Assembly: GCA_021805025.1 (NCBI GenBank)
Contig: JAJZGF010000005.1
Span: 17,135 to 81,134 of the forward strand
Length of the DNA: 64,000 nucleotides
Source of the DNA: Acidobacteriota bacterium
GTDB taxonomy: Bacteria > Acidobacteriota > Terriglobia > Terriglobales > Acidobacteriaceae
Reading direction: 5' to 3'
The notes below the pieces were generated by a model that worked only from the letters and a program-made list of their open reading frames with translations, was not told the origin of the DNA and did not search any database. Of the stretch, positions 41,207 to 50,381 are shown piece after piece; positions within the stretch are counted from its first letter, which is position 1; each line of letters begins with the position of its first letter. A program made the position numbers and the translations under genes.

Positions 41207-42901
41207 TCAATGCCGGTGCCCCACGCGCGCCATCCGCGGCACCGCAATCAGCGTGACTGCAAACAGGAAGATCGACGCGGCGATGAACTCCATCCGTCCC
41301 TCGCGCAGATCTTCATAGAAGAGCTTCACAGCCATGAAGGCCAGCGCCGCATACGCAATCCGCGTCATCTCCAGCCGCTGCCACCGCGCCCCGGCATAGG
41401 CCAGCAGCAGCGCCATCGCACACAGAGCCAGCGTCCGCGTAAACGCCGCATGGAAGTCGCTCAGCGGCACAAACCGCTCAATCATCCCCAGCAACCCCTG
41501 CACCAGCAGCGCAGCCGCCGCGCACGAGGCCACCAGCGCCAGAGCCAGATGCAGAACCTGCTCTCTCCACGCTTCCCCCGGCCGCTCCTTGCTCACCCAA
41601 TAGCAGGCAGCGCCCGACAGCGCAACCGCCGCGAAACTCAGTGACGGCCAGCCCGGCAGCGTCTCGGAAAACGCGCGCAGCACATACGCCGGCAGCCCCG
41701 CCGCCAGTGCGCCCGCGCCCAGATACAGCACCCCGTGAAAGTCCAGCGTCATGCACTGGAGCCGCACGCCCAGCACCGCCCCGGCCAGCGCCGCCCCGGC
41801 CAGGCCCGCTGCCGCCCACGGCAGCGGCGCGCTCCAGAACATCCCCGCCAGCAGCAGCCCGCCGCTCCATGCGCTGAAGACGCGAAAGTTGCGCCGCTCT
41901 CGCGCCGCGCGAAAACACCGGAAGGCTGCCGCGTAACACAGCACGCTCAGCCCAAGACACGCGATCCCAAACACGTGTGCCCCCGTCGCGGGCAGAAAGG
42001 TAAACACACTCACCGCAGCCAGCACAAACGCCATCATCGCCTGCAAGGTCTGCCATGCGCGGAGGCTTTCTCCGGACCGCACCGCGCGCCACGCCACCGC
42101 GGCCCCATCCATCAGAAAAAGCAGAAGCGAAGGCATCAGCAGCGCCGAGCTGTCCAGCAGCGGATCGCCGGGATGCGAGGCCGGCGGCGCGCTATAGAGA
42201 AAGATCAGCAGCCACACCGCGCCGTCCGTAACCAGCGCCACCAGTGCCCGGCTCCAGTCGTGCTGTCCCCTGGGTACGCGCAACCGGCCCGGCAGGTTCA
42301 TCAGAAGCAGCGCCGCGAGGAACGGCATCAGCGCATGGGTGGCAATCGCCAGCGCCAGAGCAATCACCGCCGCCCCGGCAAACACCACGTCTGCCCCATG
42401 CGCTTGCGTATGCTTCCATGCCAGTGCGCCGGCTGCCGCCGTAAAACAACAAAGCACCGCCGCGCACGCCAAAGCCGAAAGCGTGTTGAAACGCAGGACA
42501 AGCTCCCATAGCATCGGTCCCAGAATCAGCATGGACGTCGCTGCGTAGAACCCGCCCACCGCCGCGCTGCGCACCTCAGCCCGCATTGCCCACACCACCC
42601 AGGTCAATGCGTACGCCAGCGCAATCAATGCTACCGGCAGACGAGGCAACGCGCCGGACTCCATCGCCGCGCGCAGTGCATACGCGCCCGCGATGCCCAG
42701 CATCGCCCGGCCCAGCACCGGGAACCATCCTGCCGTCTGCTGAATGGAAGACACGGACTGCTGCCCGGCGGTCGCGGCTGCCTCCTGTGCCTCTGCGGAC
42801 GCAGCGGACTCTGCTCCGGGATGCTCAAGGTCTTGAACGCGCCTTTCCAGCGCATCCAGACGGGCCGATAGCCGCTGCAACTCTTCGGGAACGTCCATCA
42901 T
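41207..42901 (-). CDS. Polytopic membrane protein with N-terminal coiled coil (DUF2339-like)
   Basis: The 564-residue protein starts with a short coiled coil (VPEELQRLSARLDALERRVQDLEH), a linker rich in Ala and Glu, and then about 14-16 hydrophobic helices to the end. The coiled coil plus many helices resembles DUF2339-type proteins, whose function is unknown. It follows the NrfD-type gene with about 40 bases between and may share its transcript. The start is one of two adjacent ATG codons. Confidence 0.65.
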   Translation of the reverse strand: MMDVPEELQRLSARLDALERRVQDLEHPGAESAASAEAQEAAATAGQQSVSSIQQTAGWFPVLGRAMLGIAGAYALRAAMESGALPRLPVALIALAYALTWVVWAMRAEVRSAAVGGFYAATSMLILGPMLWELVLRFNTLSALACAAVLCCFTAAAGALAWKHTQAHGADVVFAGAAVIALALAIATHALMPFLAALLLMNLPGRLRVPRGQHDWSRALVALVTDGAVWLLIFLYSAPPASHPGDPLLDSSALLMPSLLLFLMDGAAVAWRAVRSGESLRAWQTLQAMMAFVLAAVSVFTFLPATGAHVFGIACLGLSVLCYAAAFRCFRAARERRNFRVFSAWSGGLLLAGMFWSAPLPWAAAGLAGAALAGAVLGVRLQCMTLDFHGVLYLGAGALAAGLPAYVLRAFSETLPGWPSLSFAAVALSGAACYWVSKERPGEAWREQVLHLALALVASCAAAALLVQGLLGMIERFVPLSDFHAAFTRTLALCAMALLLAYAGARWQRLEMTRIAYAALAFMAVKLFYEDLREGRMEFIAASIFLFAVTLIAVPRMARVGHRH

Positions 42902-42942
42902 GGCTTGCACCGACGGGCAGGCCCCTGCCCGGTTCCTCTGGC

Positions 42943-44121
42943 TCAGTCGCCAGTTGCTCCATGCGCTGCGCTCGCGTCATCCCAGGGAGGCAGCAGCTTC
43001 ACCAGAACCCACAGAAACAGCAGCGGCAGCAGCGTCAGGGCAATCGCCACCGGAAGTCCCTCGCGCGTCACCATCCCGACCTTGTAGGTTGTGTAACCCA
43101 GAAAACTCTTCGAGAAGAGTTGCCCGCCGATCACCACATTCCACCGCATCGCAAAGATGCCGATCAGCGTCAGCGCGCCGGCCAGCGCGTAAATGCGCTT
43201 GCGGGCCATCTCGGAGAGCTTCGTCACCTGGGTAATGGCCAGCAGCACCAGCGGCGTCAGTGTGCCCAGGCCGATCTGCACCACAATGTGCGAGAAGTAG
43301 AGCTTGGTATGCACCATGAAATTCAGGCTGCGAAATGACTCATCGGCCTCATAGATGCGGTGAATCAGGTCCAGCATCTCCAGGCTGAAATCGATGATGA
43401 AGGTGTAGAAGAGATACATCGCGATCGTATCCACGCAGCCCATGTCAATCGTCGTGCCGCGCAGCTTTGACGTCGCCATGTAGATCACCATCACGCACGC
43501 AATCCCGGAAACCATCGCCGAAAAAATGAACACCACCGGCATCAACGGTGAAGACCACCATGGATTCGCCTTGATCGAACCGAAGATGAAACCTACATAC
43601 CCGTGCAGAAGAAACGCCGAGGGAATGCCGATCAGCGTGACCACCCATCCAACCCGTTCATCGATGTGTAGAGACCGCTCGCTGATGTTGTCCGAGCCCA
43701 GCGTCATGACCTTGTAAATCAGACGCAACAGCCCGCGTTCGCGGCGCGCCCGCAGCACGATGTCGCGGCGATAGTCGAGCCATATCTCGAAGACCAGCAC
43801 GGCCATCAGATACCACAGATACACATACCCGAACATCGCCATCGCCGACGTGCTGTGCGGCGTAAAATACATCTCCGGCGAGCGCTCCGGATGCCCCAGA
43901 TGCAGTTGCAGCGGCAAAGGCGCCACCAGCAGAAACGACAGCGCCGTCAGCAGCGCCAGCCGATACGTCGGCTTCACCGCATCCACGCGAAACACCCGCT
44001 CCAGCGACGCCAGAATGAACGCCCCGGCCACCAGTCCGGTAATGTACGGATACAGGACGATCAGCACACTCCAGACCAGCTCCACCTCGTTCGGATACAT
44101 GAAGCCTTCTACGCCATTCAT
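42943..44121 (-). CDS. NrfD/PsrC-type quinol-interacting membrane subunit
   Basis: The 392-residue protein has about ten membrane helices and the features of NrfD/PsrC/HybB proteins, which pass electrons between the quinone pool and a periplasmic ferredoxin. Seen are SVLIVLYPYITGLVAGAFI near the N-terminus, HLGHPERSPEMYF after the third helix, and LHGYVGFIFGSIKANPWW. It follows a four-cluster ferredoxin gene by about 50 bases in the same operon. The catalytic molybdenum or nickel subunit usually found with such modules is missing from the window. Confidence 0.9.
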   Translation of the reverse strand: MNGVEGFMYPNEVELVWSVLIVLYPYITGLVAGAFILASLERVFRVDAVKPTYRLALLTALSFLLVAPLPLQLHLGHPERSPEMYFTPHSTSAMAMFGYVYLWYLMAVLVFEIWLDYRRDIVLRARRERGLLRLIYKVMTLGSDNISERSLHIDERVGWVVTLIGIPSAFLLHGYVGFIFGSIKANPWWSSPLMPVVFIFSAMVSGIACVMVIYMATSKLRGTTIDMGCVDTIAMYLFYTFIIDFSLEMLDLIHRIYEADESFRSLNFMVHTKLYFSHIVVQIGLGTLTPLVLLAITQVTKLSEMARKRIYALAGALTLIGIFAMRWNVVIGGQLFSKSFLGYTTYKVGMVTREGLPVAIALTLLPLLFLWVLVKLLPPWDDASAAHGATGD

Positions 44122-44173
44122 CGCTTCTCACCTGTCCTCACCGGCTTCTCCTGCGCATCGCCCGTCTTGAGGC

Positions 44174-44908
44174 TTAGCGAACCGAGCCGTCCAGCTCGTT
44201 GTAAAAAACCTTCGCGCCCGTCGCCATCTGCGGCTTCAGCACCTGCACGGCATGTGTCCTCAAGAATTCGTGGATCGGATCGTTCGGATTCTTCAGGTCC
44301 ACAAGCTGCCGCGCGCCGGTCGGGCACGCCTCGCAACAGGCCGTCGTCAGCCCCTTGGTAATGCGGTGGTAGCACAGCGTGCACTTGTCCGCCACCTTCT
44401 TCTCCGGATGTATGTAGCGGCATCCGTACGGGCAGGCCTGCACACAGTACGCGCAGCCCATGCAATACTTCTGGTCCACCAGCACCACGCCATCCGGCGA
44501 GATAAACGTAGCGCCTACCGGGCAAACCTGCGTGCAGGGCGAGTCGGCGCAGTGATTGCAAAGCTTGGGCACAAAGAAATACTTGCCTGCATCCTCTTTG
44601 GCTACTGACGGAAAACCTTCCTTGCCGCCGTCCGGCGAAATCACTTCCGGATACATCATGTTCTCGTCGGAGACGTGATAGCGCTCCACCCAGGTGCGGA
44701 AGCGCCCGTCCGGCACGTCATTCTCCGCCTGGCAGGCGCGCACGCAGTTGCCGCACCCGATGCACTTGGGGATGTCGATCAACATGCTCCACCAGTGCTC
44801 TGACATCGTGTAATTCGGCGCGGCCTCAGGCGTGCCCGCCAGAACGTGCTCCCACGCAATCGCCGCCGCCGGCAGCAGAATCATCAACTGGCGCCTGGAG
44901 AGATTCAT
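44174..44908 (-). CDS. Periplasmic four-cluster ferredoxin subunit (NrfC/HybA-like)
   Basis: The 244-residue protein has a twin-arginine signal (MNLSRRQLMILLPAAAIAW) and four [4Fe-4S] motifs: CIGCGNCVRACQ, CNHCADSPCTQVCP, CMGCAYCVQACPYGC, and CTLCYHR together with CCEACP. This layout is that of NrfC, PsrB and HybA subunits, which link a membrane quinol subunit to a catalytic partner or cytochrome. GGAGGTGCAAA precedes the ATG. The ATG overlaps the stop of the upstream tetraheme gene (ATGA), indicating coupled translation. Confidence 0.92.
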   Translation of the reverse strand: MNLSRRQLMILLPAAAIAWEHVLAGTPEAAPNYTMSEHWWSMLIDIPKCIGCGNCVRACQAENDVPDGRFRTWVERYHVSDENMMYPEVISPDGGKEGFPSVAKEDAGKYFFVPKLCNHCADSPCTQVCPVGATFISPDGVVLVDQKYCMGCAYCVQACPYGCRYIHPEKKVADKCTLCYHRITKGLTTACCEACPTGARQLVDLKNPNDPIHEFLRTHAVQVLKPQMATGAKVFYNELDGSVR

Positions 44909-45378
44909 TTTGCACCTCCGGCTTCCAGCGCGGGATTGTGCGGCTTGTGGCATGTCTCGCAGGGAACTCCGTTGGCATGGTCGGCCGCATCCACCTGCGG
45001 AAAGTTCTTCGGTTTAGCTACGCTCGCCGCATGGCACCGGACGCAGAGCACCGCGGTGTCCAGCTTGGCCGGCGTCACCGATGCAGGATCATCCGCATGT
45101 TTGCCCAGCGGTCCGTGGCAGGCCTCGCAGTTCACATGCGCGTGCTTGCCGCCCTTTTTCTCATCGGCAATGTCTGCATGGCACGCCTCGCAGGCCTGGT
45201 GGCCCGCAAAATGCGCCGGATGCGCGGCTATCTCGCCAATCGCCGCCCCGCGATAATGCCCATACTCCCCGAAGCTCTTCGGGACAACAAATTTACGGAC
45301 AACCAGAAAAATGATGAAGGCAAGTACGAACAGTCCTGCGAACCGCAGCAGGTGCCCTGCATCCCTGAAGGCGCTCAT
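44905..45378 (-). CDS. Membrane-anchored tetraheme cytochrome c (NapC/NrfH or c3-like)
   Basis: The 157-residue protein has one N-terminal membrane helix (LLRFAGLFVLAFIIFLVVRKF) without a cleavage site and four heme motifs: CEACH twice, CVRCH and CETCH. Further His residues (HPAHFAGH, KHAHVNC) are possible axial ligands. It is first in an operon with the ferredoxin and NrfD subunits, so the three should form an electron-transfer complex between quinol and periplasm. GAGGAGCACGTGGG precedes the start at 45378. A CRP/FNR-like site lies about 120 bases upstream. Confidence 0.9.
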   Translation of the reverse strand: MSAFRDAGHLLRFAGLFVLAFIIFLVVRKFVVPKSFGEYGHYRGAAIGEIAAHPAHFAGHQACEACHADIADEKKGGKHAHVNCEACHGPLGKHADDPASVTPAKLDTAVLCVRCHAASVAKPKNFPQVDAADHANGVPCETCHKPHNPALEAGGAK

Positions 45379-45460
45379 CCCACGTGCTCCTCTCAACCCG
45401 GAGCACACGTAGCGTGTGATCCAGATCATTCGCGCAGGGCTAGACTACCCCCCGCTCATG

Positions 45461-45507
45461 CATACATGTATGTGAGGAGAATCACGGGAGCATGTGATGA
45501 CGATCAT
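45461..45507 (-). promoter_or_regulatory. Palindrome and CRP/FNR-like site upstream of the tetraheme operon
   Basis: CATACATGTATG (45461-45472) is a perfect 12-bp palindrome. GTGAT-GACG-ATCAT (45494-45507) is symmetric and matches the FNR consensus TTGAT-N4-ATCAA at eight of ten positions; read one base earlier it also resembles a CRP site. Both lie 80-130 bases upstream of the first gene. Control by oxygen or another CRP/FNR-family signal would fit the electron-transfer genes but is inference. Confidence 0.35.
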
Positions 45508-45598
45508 CCCGCCGCAATGCGAAAGGCAGCAAGGCGACATTCGACACATCCAGCACAGCGTCAGACCAATTCGGCCTCGCCGCTCCGGCATGCGTGCC

Positions 45599-46591
45599 TT
45601 ACTTGCCACCCTCCAGCCAGCCGCGCGTCTGCAAAAGCTGGCGCTGATCCAGCGACCACACCTTGCCCGTCAGCTCATCCGCGGCCTTGCCTTCGCGCGC
45701 CGATTTGTCGTACTCGCTCGCCATCGCCTGCATCTTGGCGTCCAGGTCGTCCACAAAGTTCAGCACCAGCGCCTCGGGGATCATGGGCAGCTTGGGCGAG
45801 CCGAACTCCAGCTTTCCGTGGTGAGACAGAATCATGTGCTCCACCAGCACCTTCAGCCGCGGTGGAAAGCCCGGCAGGCTGTCGATGGTCTTGTCCACTC
45901 GCGCAATGCCCATCTGGATGTGCCCCAGCAGCGTGCCTTCCACCGTGTACTCAAAACCCGCATCCCAGGCCAGTTCCTCCACCTTGCCAATATCGTGCAG
46001 CACCACTCCGGTCAGCAGCAGGTCCCGGTGCAGCATGGGATAATGCGGCGCAATGCGATCGGCCAGCTTCAGCAGGCTCACCACATGCTCCAGCAGTCCG
46101 CCCAGCCACGCATGGTGCAGTTGGCGCGCCGCCGGCGCCTCGCGATACGCCTTTGCCAACGCGGCGTCACTCAGCAGCGTGGTCAACAGCAGCTTCAGGT
46201 GCGGCTCCGTAAAGCTCTCCACAAAGCCCGTCAGCTCCCGCCACAGCGCGTCCACGTCGTATGTCGTCGAGGGCAGCAGGTCCGTCTTGTCGGTCTCCGC
46301 CCCGGTCGCCTTGCGCAACTGGTCTACTTTCATCTGCAGCCGATCGTCAAAACGCGCAACACTGCCCCGCGCCTTCACCACATCGCCGCGCTCCACGTCC
46401 TTGGCAATCCGCGGGTCGGCCGGATCCCACACCCGCGCCTCGACCTGGCCCGTCTTGTCGCCCAGAATCAGGTTCAGATACGGCTTGTTTGTCTTGGTCG
46501 TCCGCTGCTGCTTCAGCAGCACAATGAAAAAACTGTCAAACGCCCGCCCTTCTTCAAGGCTGGCCAGGTCCGCAATGTATAGGTCTTTCAT
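45599..46591 (-). CDS. YhaM-like 3'-5' exoribonuclease (OB fold plus HD domain)
   Basis: The 330-residue protein has an N-terminal OB-fold nucleic-acid binding domain (FDSFFIVLLKQQRTTKTNKPYL, GQVEARVWD, DVVKARGSVARFDD). An HD domain follows with HHAWLGGLLEHVVSLLKLAD and the metal-binding VVLHDIGKVEE, then ILSHHGKLEFGSP. This order and length match YhaM/CBF1 nucleases that act in RNA turnover. It is downstream of the SurA-like isomerase gene on the same strand, but a terminator between the two suggests separate transcription. Confidence 0.88.
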   Translation of the reverse strand: MKDLYIADLASLEEGRAFDSFFIVLLKQQRTTKTNKPYLNLILGDKTGQVEARVWDPADPRIAKDVERGDVVKARGSVARFDDRLQMKVDQLRKATGAETDKTDLLPSTTYDVDALWRELTGFVESFTEPHLKLLLTTLLSDAALAKAYREAPAARQLHHAWLGGLLEHVVSLLKLADRIAPHYPMLHRDLLLTGVVLHDIGKVEELAWDAGFEYTVEGTLLGHIQMGIARVDKTIDSLPGFPPRLKVLVEHMILSHHGKLEFGSPKLPMIPEALVLNFVDDLDAKMQAMASEYDKSAREGKAADELTGKVWSLDQRQLLQTRGWLEGGK

Positions 46592-46656
46592 CCTGCCCGT
46601 CAGATTAACGCACCGGGCCGTCGCTGCAAAGCAAACCTTCCCTCAAGCAATCCGGG

Positions 46657-46688
46657 CAAAAACAGCAAAAGCCCAGATCGCTCCGGGC
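46657..46688 (-). terminator. Intrinsic terminator after the SurA-like gene
   Basis: On the minus strand GCCCGGA, tetraloop GCGA and TCTGGGC form a 7-bp stem with one G-T pair, followed by TTTTGCTGTTTTTG. The GNRA loop and two T-runs make this a good terminator. Confidence 0.65.
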
Positions 46689-46715
46689 CCTGCCTCCGTT
46701 CAAAGCTTCCGTTGA

Positions 46716-48473
46716 TTATTGCGGCGTGGGTGCCGGTGCCGGGGCCGGGGCGTTACCCGGCTGCGCCTGGTCTTTGTCGTCCGCCTTCTTGCTGCGGTCG
46801 CTCAGACGCGTCTTCTCTCCCGTGGTCGTCGCCTGCTTCTTGTTCTTGCTCGCCACCTGATGCCCACCCAGTCCCAGCGGCGCGGACTGCACCTGCCGGT
46901 CCGCCACTTCCGCCGCATCCGGCGCATCCGGCGTCATCGCGTCCTTGGCCGACGTCTTGCTCGTCTTGGCAAGTTTGGCGGTCTTGGCCACTTTCTGCTC
47001 TTTGGCGCGATCGCTGAAGCGCGTCTTCTTCGTTGGCGCGTTCGAGGCCTCCAGGGGATTCACGGGCTCGGGTTCTGTGCTGGCCTCGGGCTTCCCCACC
47101 GCTCCCGCATCTTCCGTCTGCGCCGAAGCGGCGTTGGGAAGCGTCTCTTGAGGCGCCTGGCCATACCGGATTTTTTCCTTCTTCCCCGGCTTCATGGAAG
47201 CCGCTTGCGCCTGCTTCCCGGCTTTCTTCTTCCCGCTCTTCGCTGAGGCCGCCGTCGCCGTCGTCCCGGGTGTCGCTTGCGCCGGCGTTGTCGTCGTCGC
47301 TGTAGCGGGCACCAGTTGCGGTTGCGTGTTGCGGAATCCTCGACCCGTCTCGCGGAATCGCGTCCGCTCGACCTTCTTCTTCTTTTTACCGGTCGGCGGC
47401 TTATACGCCGAGTAGGAGATCGGGAAGACCCGCTCACTTGCGCTGGCGCCCGTATCCACATATCCGGGCTTGATCTCGATGTAAGCCTCATCGCGCATCT
47501 TCGTCAGATAGGCGCGCATCGCCGGCTCCATCAGGCTCATGAAATAAGTCTGCTCAACATCCTGCTGAACATTCTTAAAGGGCTGTACGCCTCCAGGATT
47601 GTGCGCCGTCACCTTGAGAATCACAAAACCCTGGCGCGTGCGAATCGGATCTGTGAACTGGCCCGTCTGCAGCGGAAATACCTGGTCCTCAAGCACCTTG
47701 GCCAGCGCACCGCGCCGGAACTGCCCCAGATCGCCCCCGGAAGAGGCCGTCGGCCCATCGCTGAAGCTCCGCGCCAGTTGGCTGAAATCTCCTCCCGCGT
47801 GGAGCTTGGCCTCAATGTCGTTCGCTTTCGCCTGCGCCGCCGCTACCTTCTGTTCCGTCGGCGGCTCCTGGTCCCCGGTCGAAATCAGAATTTCTCCCAG
47901 GTTCACGCTCTCCGGCTGGGCATAGTCCTGCTTGTGAGCCTCGTAATACCGCTCCACTTCGCCGGGCGTGATCGAGATCTTGTTGCCCACTTCCTGCCGC
48001 ATCACATCCTGCGTGATAATCCCGTTCCGGATGTTCGCCTTGAAGTCTTCAAAAGAGACGCCCTGTTCCTTCGCCGCCTTTTCCAGATCTTCCATCGTCG
48101 ACAGGTTGTACTGCTTGCGAATCTCGTTCAGCCGGTTGATTAGATCTGTTTCGCCGGTGATGCCCAGCTCCTTGCCCTTTGAAAGCCAAAGCTGCTGGTC
48201 AATCAGGTTCCGCAGCAGATCCCGCCGCGCATCCGACGCCTCCTGCATCGACGCTCCGCGCTGGCGTTCTTCCTGGTCCAGCTCCTTTTCGGCGCGGTCG
48301 TAGTCGGAGGTCGTAATGATCTGATCGTTGATGCGAGCAATGATCTGCTCCACCGTCGTGCCGCCATAGGGGCTCTGCGCCGCGGTGCTCTGCGATTGCG
48401 CTGTTTGGACACTGGAGAGCAGCACCGTGCCAAACACGAACGCCGCGGGAATACGAAGGATTCTGAAAGTCAT
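46716..48473 (-). CDS. SurA-like periplasmic peptidyl-prolyl isomerase with long disordered tail
   Basis: The 585-residue protein has a signal peptide (IPAAFVFGTVLLSSVQTAQS) and a SurA N-terminal chaperone domain (QIIARINDQIITTSDYDRAEKEL, then helices to about 190). One parvulin domain follows at about 205-300 with QARSFSDGP-like sequence, GGDLGQFRRGAL and GFVILKVT. From about 370 to the end the protein is low in complexity and rich in Ala, Lys, Thr and Pro. The tail has two similar motifs, KTRFSDRAKEQK and KTRLSDRSKKAD. SurA helps outer-membrane proteins fold. The start at 48473 sets the signal peptide. Confidence 0.87.
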   Translation of the reverse strand: MTFRILRIPAAFVFGTVLLSSVQTAQSQSTAAQSPYGGTTVEQIIARINDQIITTSDYDRAEKELDQEERQRGASMQEASDARRDLLRNLIDQQLWLSKGKELGITGETDLINRLNEIRKQYNLSTMEDLEKAAKEQGVSFEDFKANIRNGIITQDVMRQEVGNKISITPGEVERYYEAHKQDYAQPESVNLGEILISTGDQEPPTEQKVAAAQAKANDIEAKLHAGGDFSQLARSFSDGPTASSGGDLGQFRRGALAKVLEDQVFPLQTGQFTDPIRTRQGFVILKVTAHNPGGVQPFKNVQQDVEQTYFMSLMEPAMRAYLTKMRDEAYIEIKPGYVDTGASASERVFPISYSAYKPPTGKKKKKVERTRFRETGRGFRNTQPQLVPATATTTTPAQATPGTTATAASAKSGKKKAGKQAQAASMKPGKKEKIRYGQAPQETLPNAASAQTEDAGAVGKPEASTEPEPVNPLEASNAPTKKTRFSDRAKEQKVAKTAKLAKTSKTSAKDAMTPDAPDAAEVADRQVQSAPLGLGGHQVASKNKKQATTTGEKTRLSDRSKKADDKDQAQPGNAPAPAPAPTPQ

Positions 48474-48607
48474 AGGTCGGCACAGTGAAGGCGGCAAAAA
48501 ATCCCCTTCTACTGCATAGACGTCATTGTAAATGGCTCGGGAGCGGCAGAGCGAATGGCAGGTGGAATCAGGCCGTTTTTCCGCATTTTCCGCCCGCGGC
48601 TAAACGC

Positions 48608-50314
48608 CTACGCCGGGTCCACTTCCACCAGCCTCGCATCCGCATCCAGCCGCAACACCTTGAAACTGCGAATCTGCCCGGCGCCCATCGGCGCAGGCGC
48701 GGCAGCCGCTGCCGGCCCCTTGCCCTTCCAGCGCGCCGCCAGCATCGACGTCAGCGACGAAAGATCCGCCTGGTCCCGGCTCCCGCTCTCGATTGCGGCC
48801 GGCTCTGCCAATGCGCGGCACGTCGCTCGAATCCCCTCGCCCAGCTCGACGGTAACCCGGCCCGCGGACACCTCCACCACCCGGCCTGAGACCACATCCC
48901 CCACCTTGTGCTCGGCAATGTACTCGTCAATGCTGGTCGGGATCAGTTGCTTCATGCTGAGCTTGATCTGCCGCTTTTCCATGTCAATGGCCAGCACCTG
49001 CGCCTTCACCACCTCGCCTGCGCGCAGCGCATCAGACGGATGATGCAGCCGCCGGTCGGCAGTAATTTCACTGATGTGCACCAGCCCCTCGACGCCCTCG
49101 GCCAACTGCACAAACGCCCCAAACGCCATCAGCTTCGTCACCGGCCCCGTAATCTGCGCGCCAATGGGAAACTTCTGCGATACCTCCAGCCAGGGATCGG
49201 CCAGCGTCTGCTTCAGCCCCAGCGAGATGCGCCGTTCCTCGGGCATGATGGCCAGAATCACCGCGTCCACCGCGTCGCCCTGCTTCAGCAGATCGCCCGG
49301 ATGGCGCACCTTCTTGCCCCATGCCATCTCCGAGATGTGAATGAGCCCCTCGACCCCCGGCTCAAGCTCCACAAACGCGCCAAAGTCCATCAGCCTTGTC
49401 ACCGTGCCCTTCACCCGCTGCCCCGGCTGATAGGTATGCGCCGCCGCTTCCCATGGCTCCGGCTGCAGCTGCTTGAGCCCCAGTGAAATCTTCTTCGTCG
49501 CCGGGTCTATCTTCAGGATGCGGACCCTGATCTCCTGCCCCGCGCTCAGCACGTCTTCCGGCTTGTTCACCCGGCCCCACGCCATGTCGCTCACATGCAA
49601 CAGTCCGTCCACGCCGCCCAGATCCACAAATGCCCCGTAGCTCATCAGGCTGCGTACCGTACCGGTCAGCGTGTCGCCTTCCTTCATCGCGGCGCGGCGG
49701 CCCTCCTGCAATCCCCGGGCCTGCTCTTCCAGAACCGCGCGCCGGTCCACCACCACGTCTTCATCCGTTACGTCCAGCTTGGTAATGCGGCAGGTGATCT
49801 CAGTGCCTACCAGCTTCTCCAGCTCCGCGGCGTCGCGCGTGCCGCTGCGGCTCGCAGGCATGAACGCGCGCACCCCCACATCGACGGTAACCCCGCCCTT
49901 CACCACGCCCGTCACCGTGCCCACCACTGCCGTCTTCTCGGCAAACGCTGCCTCCAGCGCCGACCAGTCCCGCGGCTGCGCCACCTTGTGTCGCGTCAGC
50001 TCGTAGTAGCCCTCTTCATTGCGGCCCTTCACGCTCACGAGGACCGCATCGCCCGCCTTTACGCCCTCGGCGTTATTCTCAAAGGCCGCACGCGGCAACA
50101 CGCCCTCGGTCTTGTAGCCGATATCCAGAAAGACCTGCTCGGCAGAAAGCGAAACCACCGTGCCTTCCAGCTGCTTTGAGCCCCCCGCGGGCTTGTGCGT
50201 GTGGCCGCGCTCGAACTCCTTGAGCAGCGCGCCAAAATCCTCCGCGGGCTCTGTGTTGGGTTCCGTCGTCTCTTCGTGGGTAGGCTGCGATTCTGGATCG
50301 GTCTCGTTGGTCAT
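48608..50314 (-). CDS. rpsA: 30S ribosomal protein S1
   Basis: S1 binds mRNA on the ribosome. The 568-residue protein has six S1/OB repeats, recognisable from LEGTVVSLSAEQVFLDIGYKTEG, VGTVTGVVKGGVTVDVGVRAFMP, LTGTVRSLMSYGAFVDLGGVDGLLH, VKGTVTRLMDFGAFVELEPGVEGLIH, ITGPVTKLMAFGAFVQL and VSGRVVEVSAGRVTVEL. An acidic N-terminal tail precedes them and an Ala/Pro-rich stretch lies near the end. ATG 50314 is preferred; an in-frame GTG is four codons upstream. No cmk gene is adjacent, unlike in many proteobacteria. Confidence 0.95.
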   Translation of the reverse strand: MTNETDPESQPTHEETTEPNTEPAEDFGALLKEFERGHTHKPAGGSKQLEGTVVSLSAEQVFLDIGYKTEGVLPRAAFENNAEGVKAGDAVLVSVKGRNEEGYYELTRHKVAQPRDWSALEAAFAEKTAVVGTVTGVVKGGVTVDVGVRAFMPASRSGTRDAAELEKLVGTEITCRITKLDVTDEDVVVDRRAVLEEQARGLQEGRRAAMKEGDTLTGTVRSLMSYGAFVDLGGVDGLLHVSDMAWGRVNKPEDVLSAGQEIRVRILKIDPATKKISLGLKQLQPEPWEAAAHTYQPGQRVKGTVTRLMDFGAFVELEPGVEGLIHISEMAWGKKVRHPGDLLKQGDAVDAVILAIMPEERRISLGLKQTLADPWLEVSQKFPIGAQITGPVTKLMAFGAFVQLAEGVEGLVHISEITADRRLHHPSDALRAGEVVKAQVLAIDMEKRQIKLSMKQLIPTSIDEYIAEHKVGDVVSGRVVEVSAGRVTVELGEGIRATCRALAEPAAIESGSRDQADLSSLTSMLAARWKGKGPAAAAAPAPMGAGQIRSFKVLRLDADARLVEVDPA

Positions 50315-50381
50315 GGCGTGCACCACTTCATTCTCCCATGATTCATCGGGGGCGCATCCCGTGCATCGCCGTGCGTCCGTC

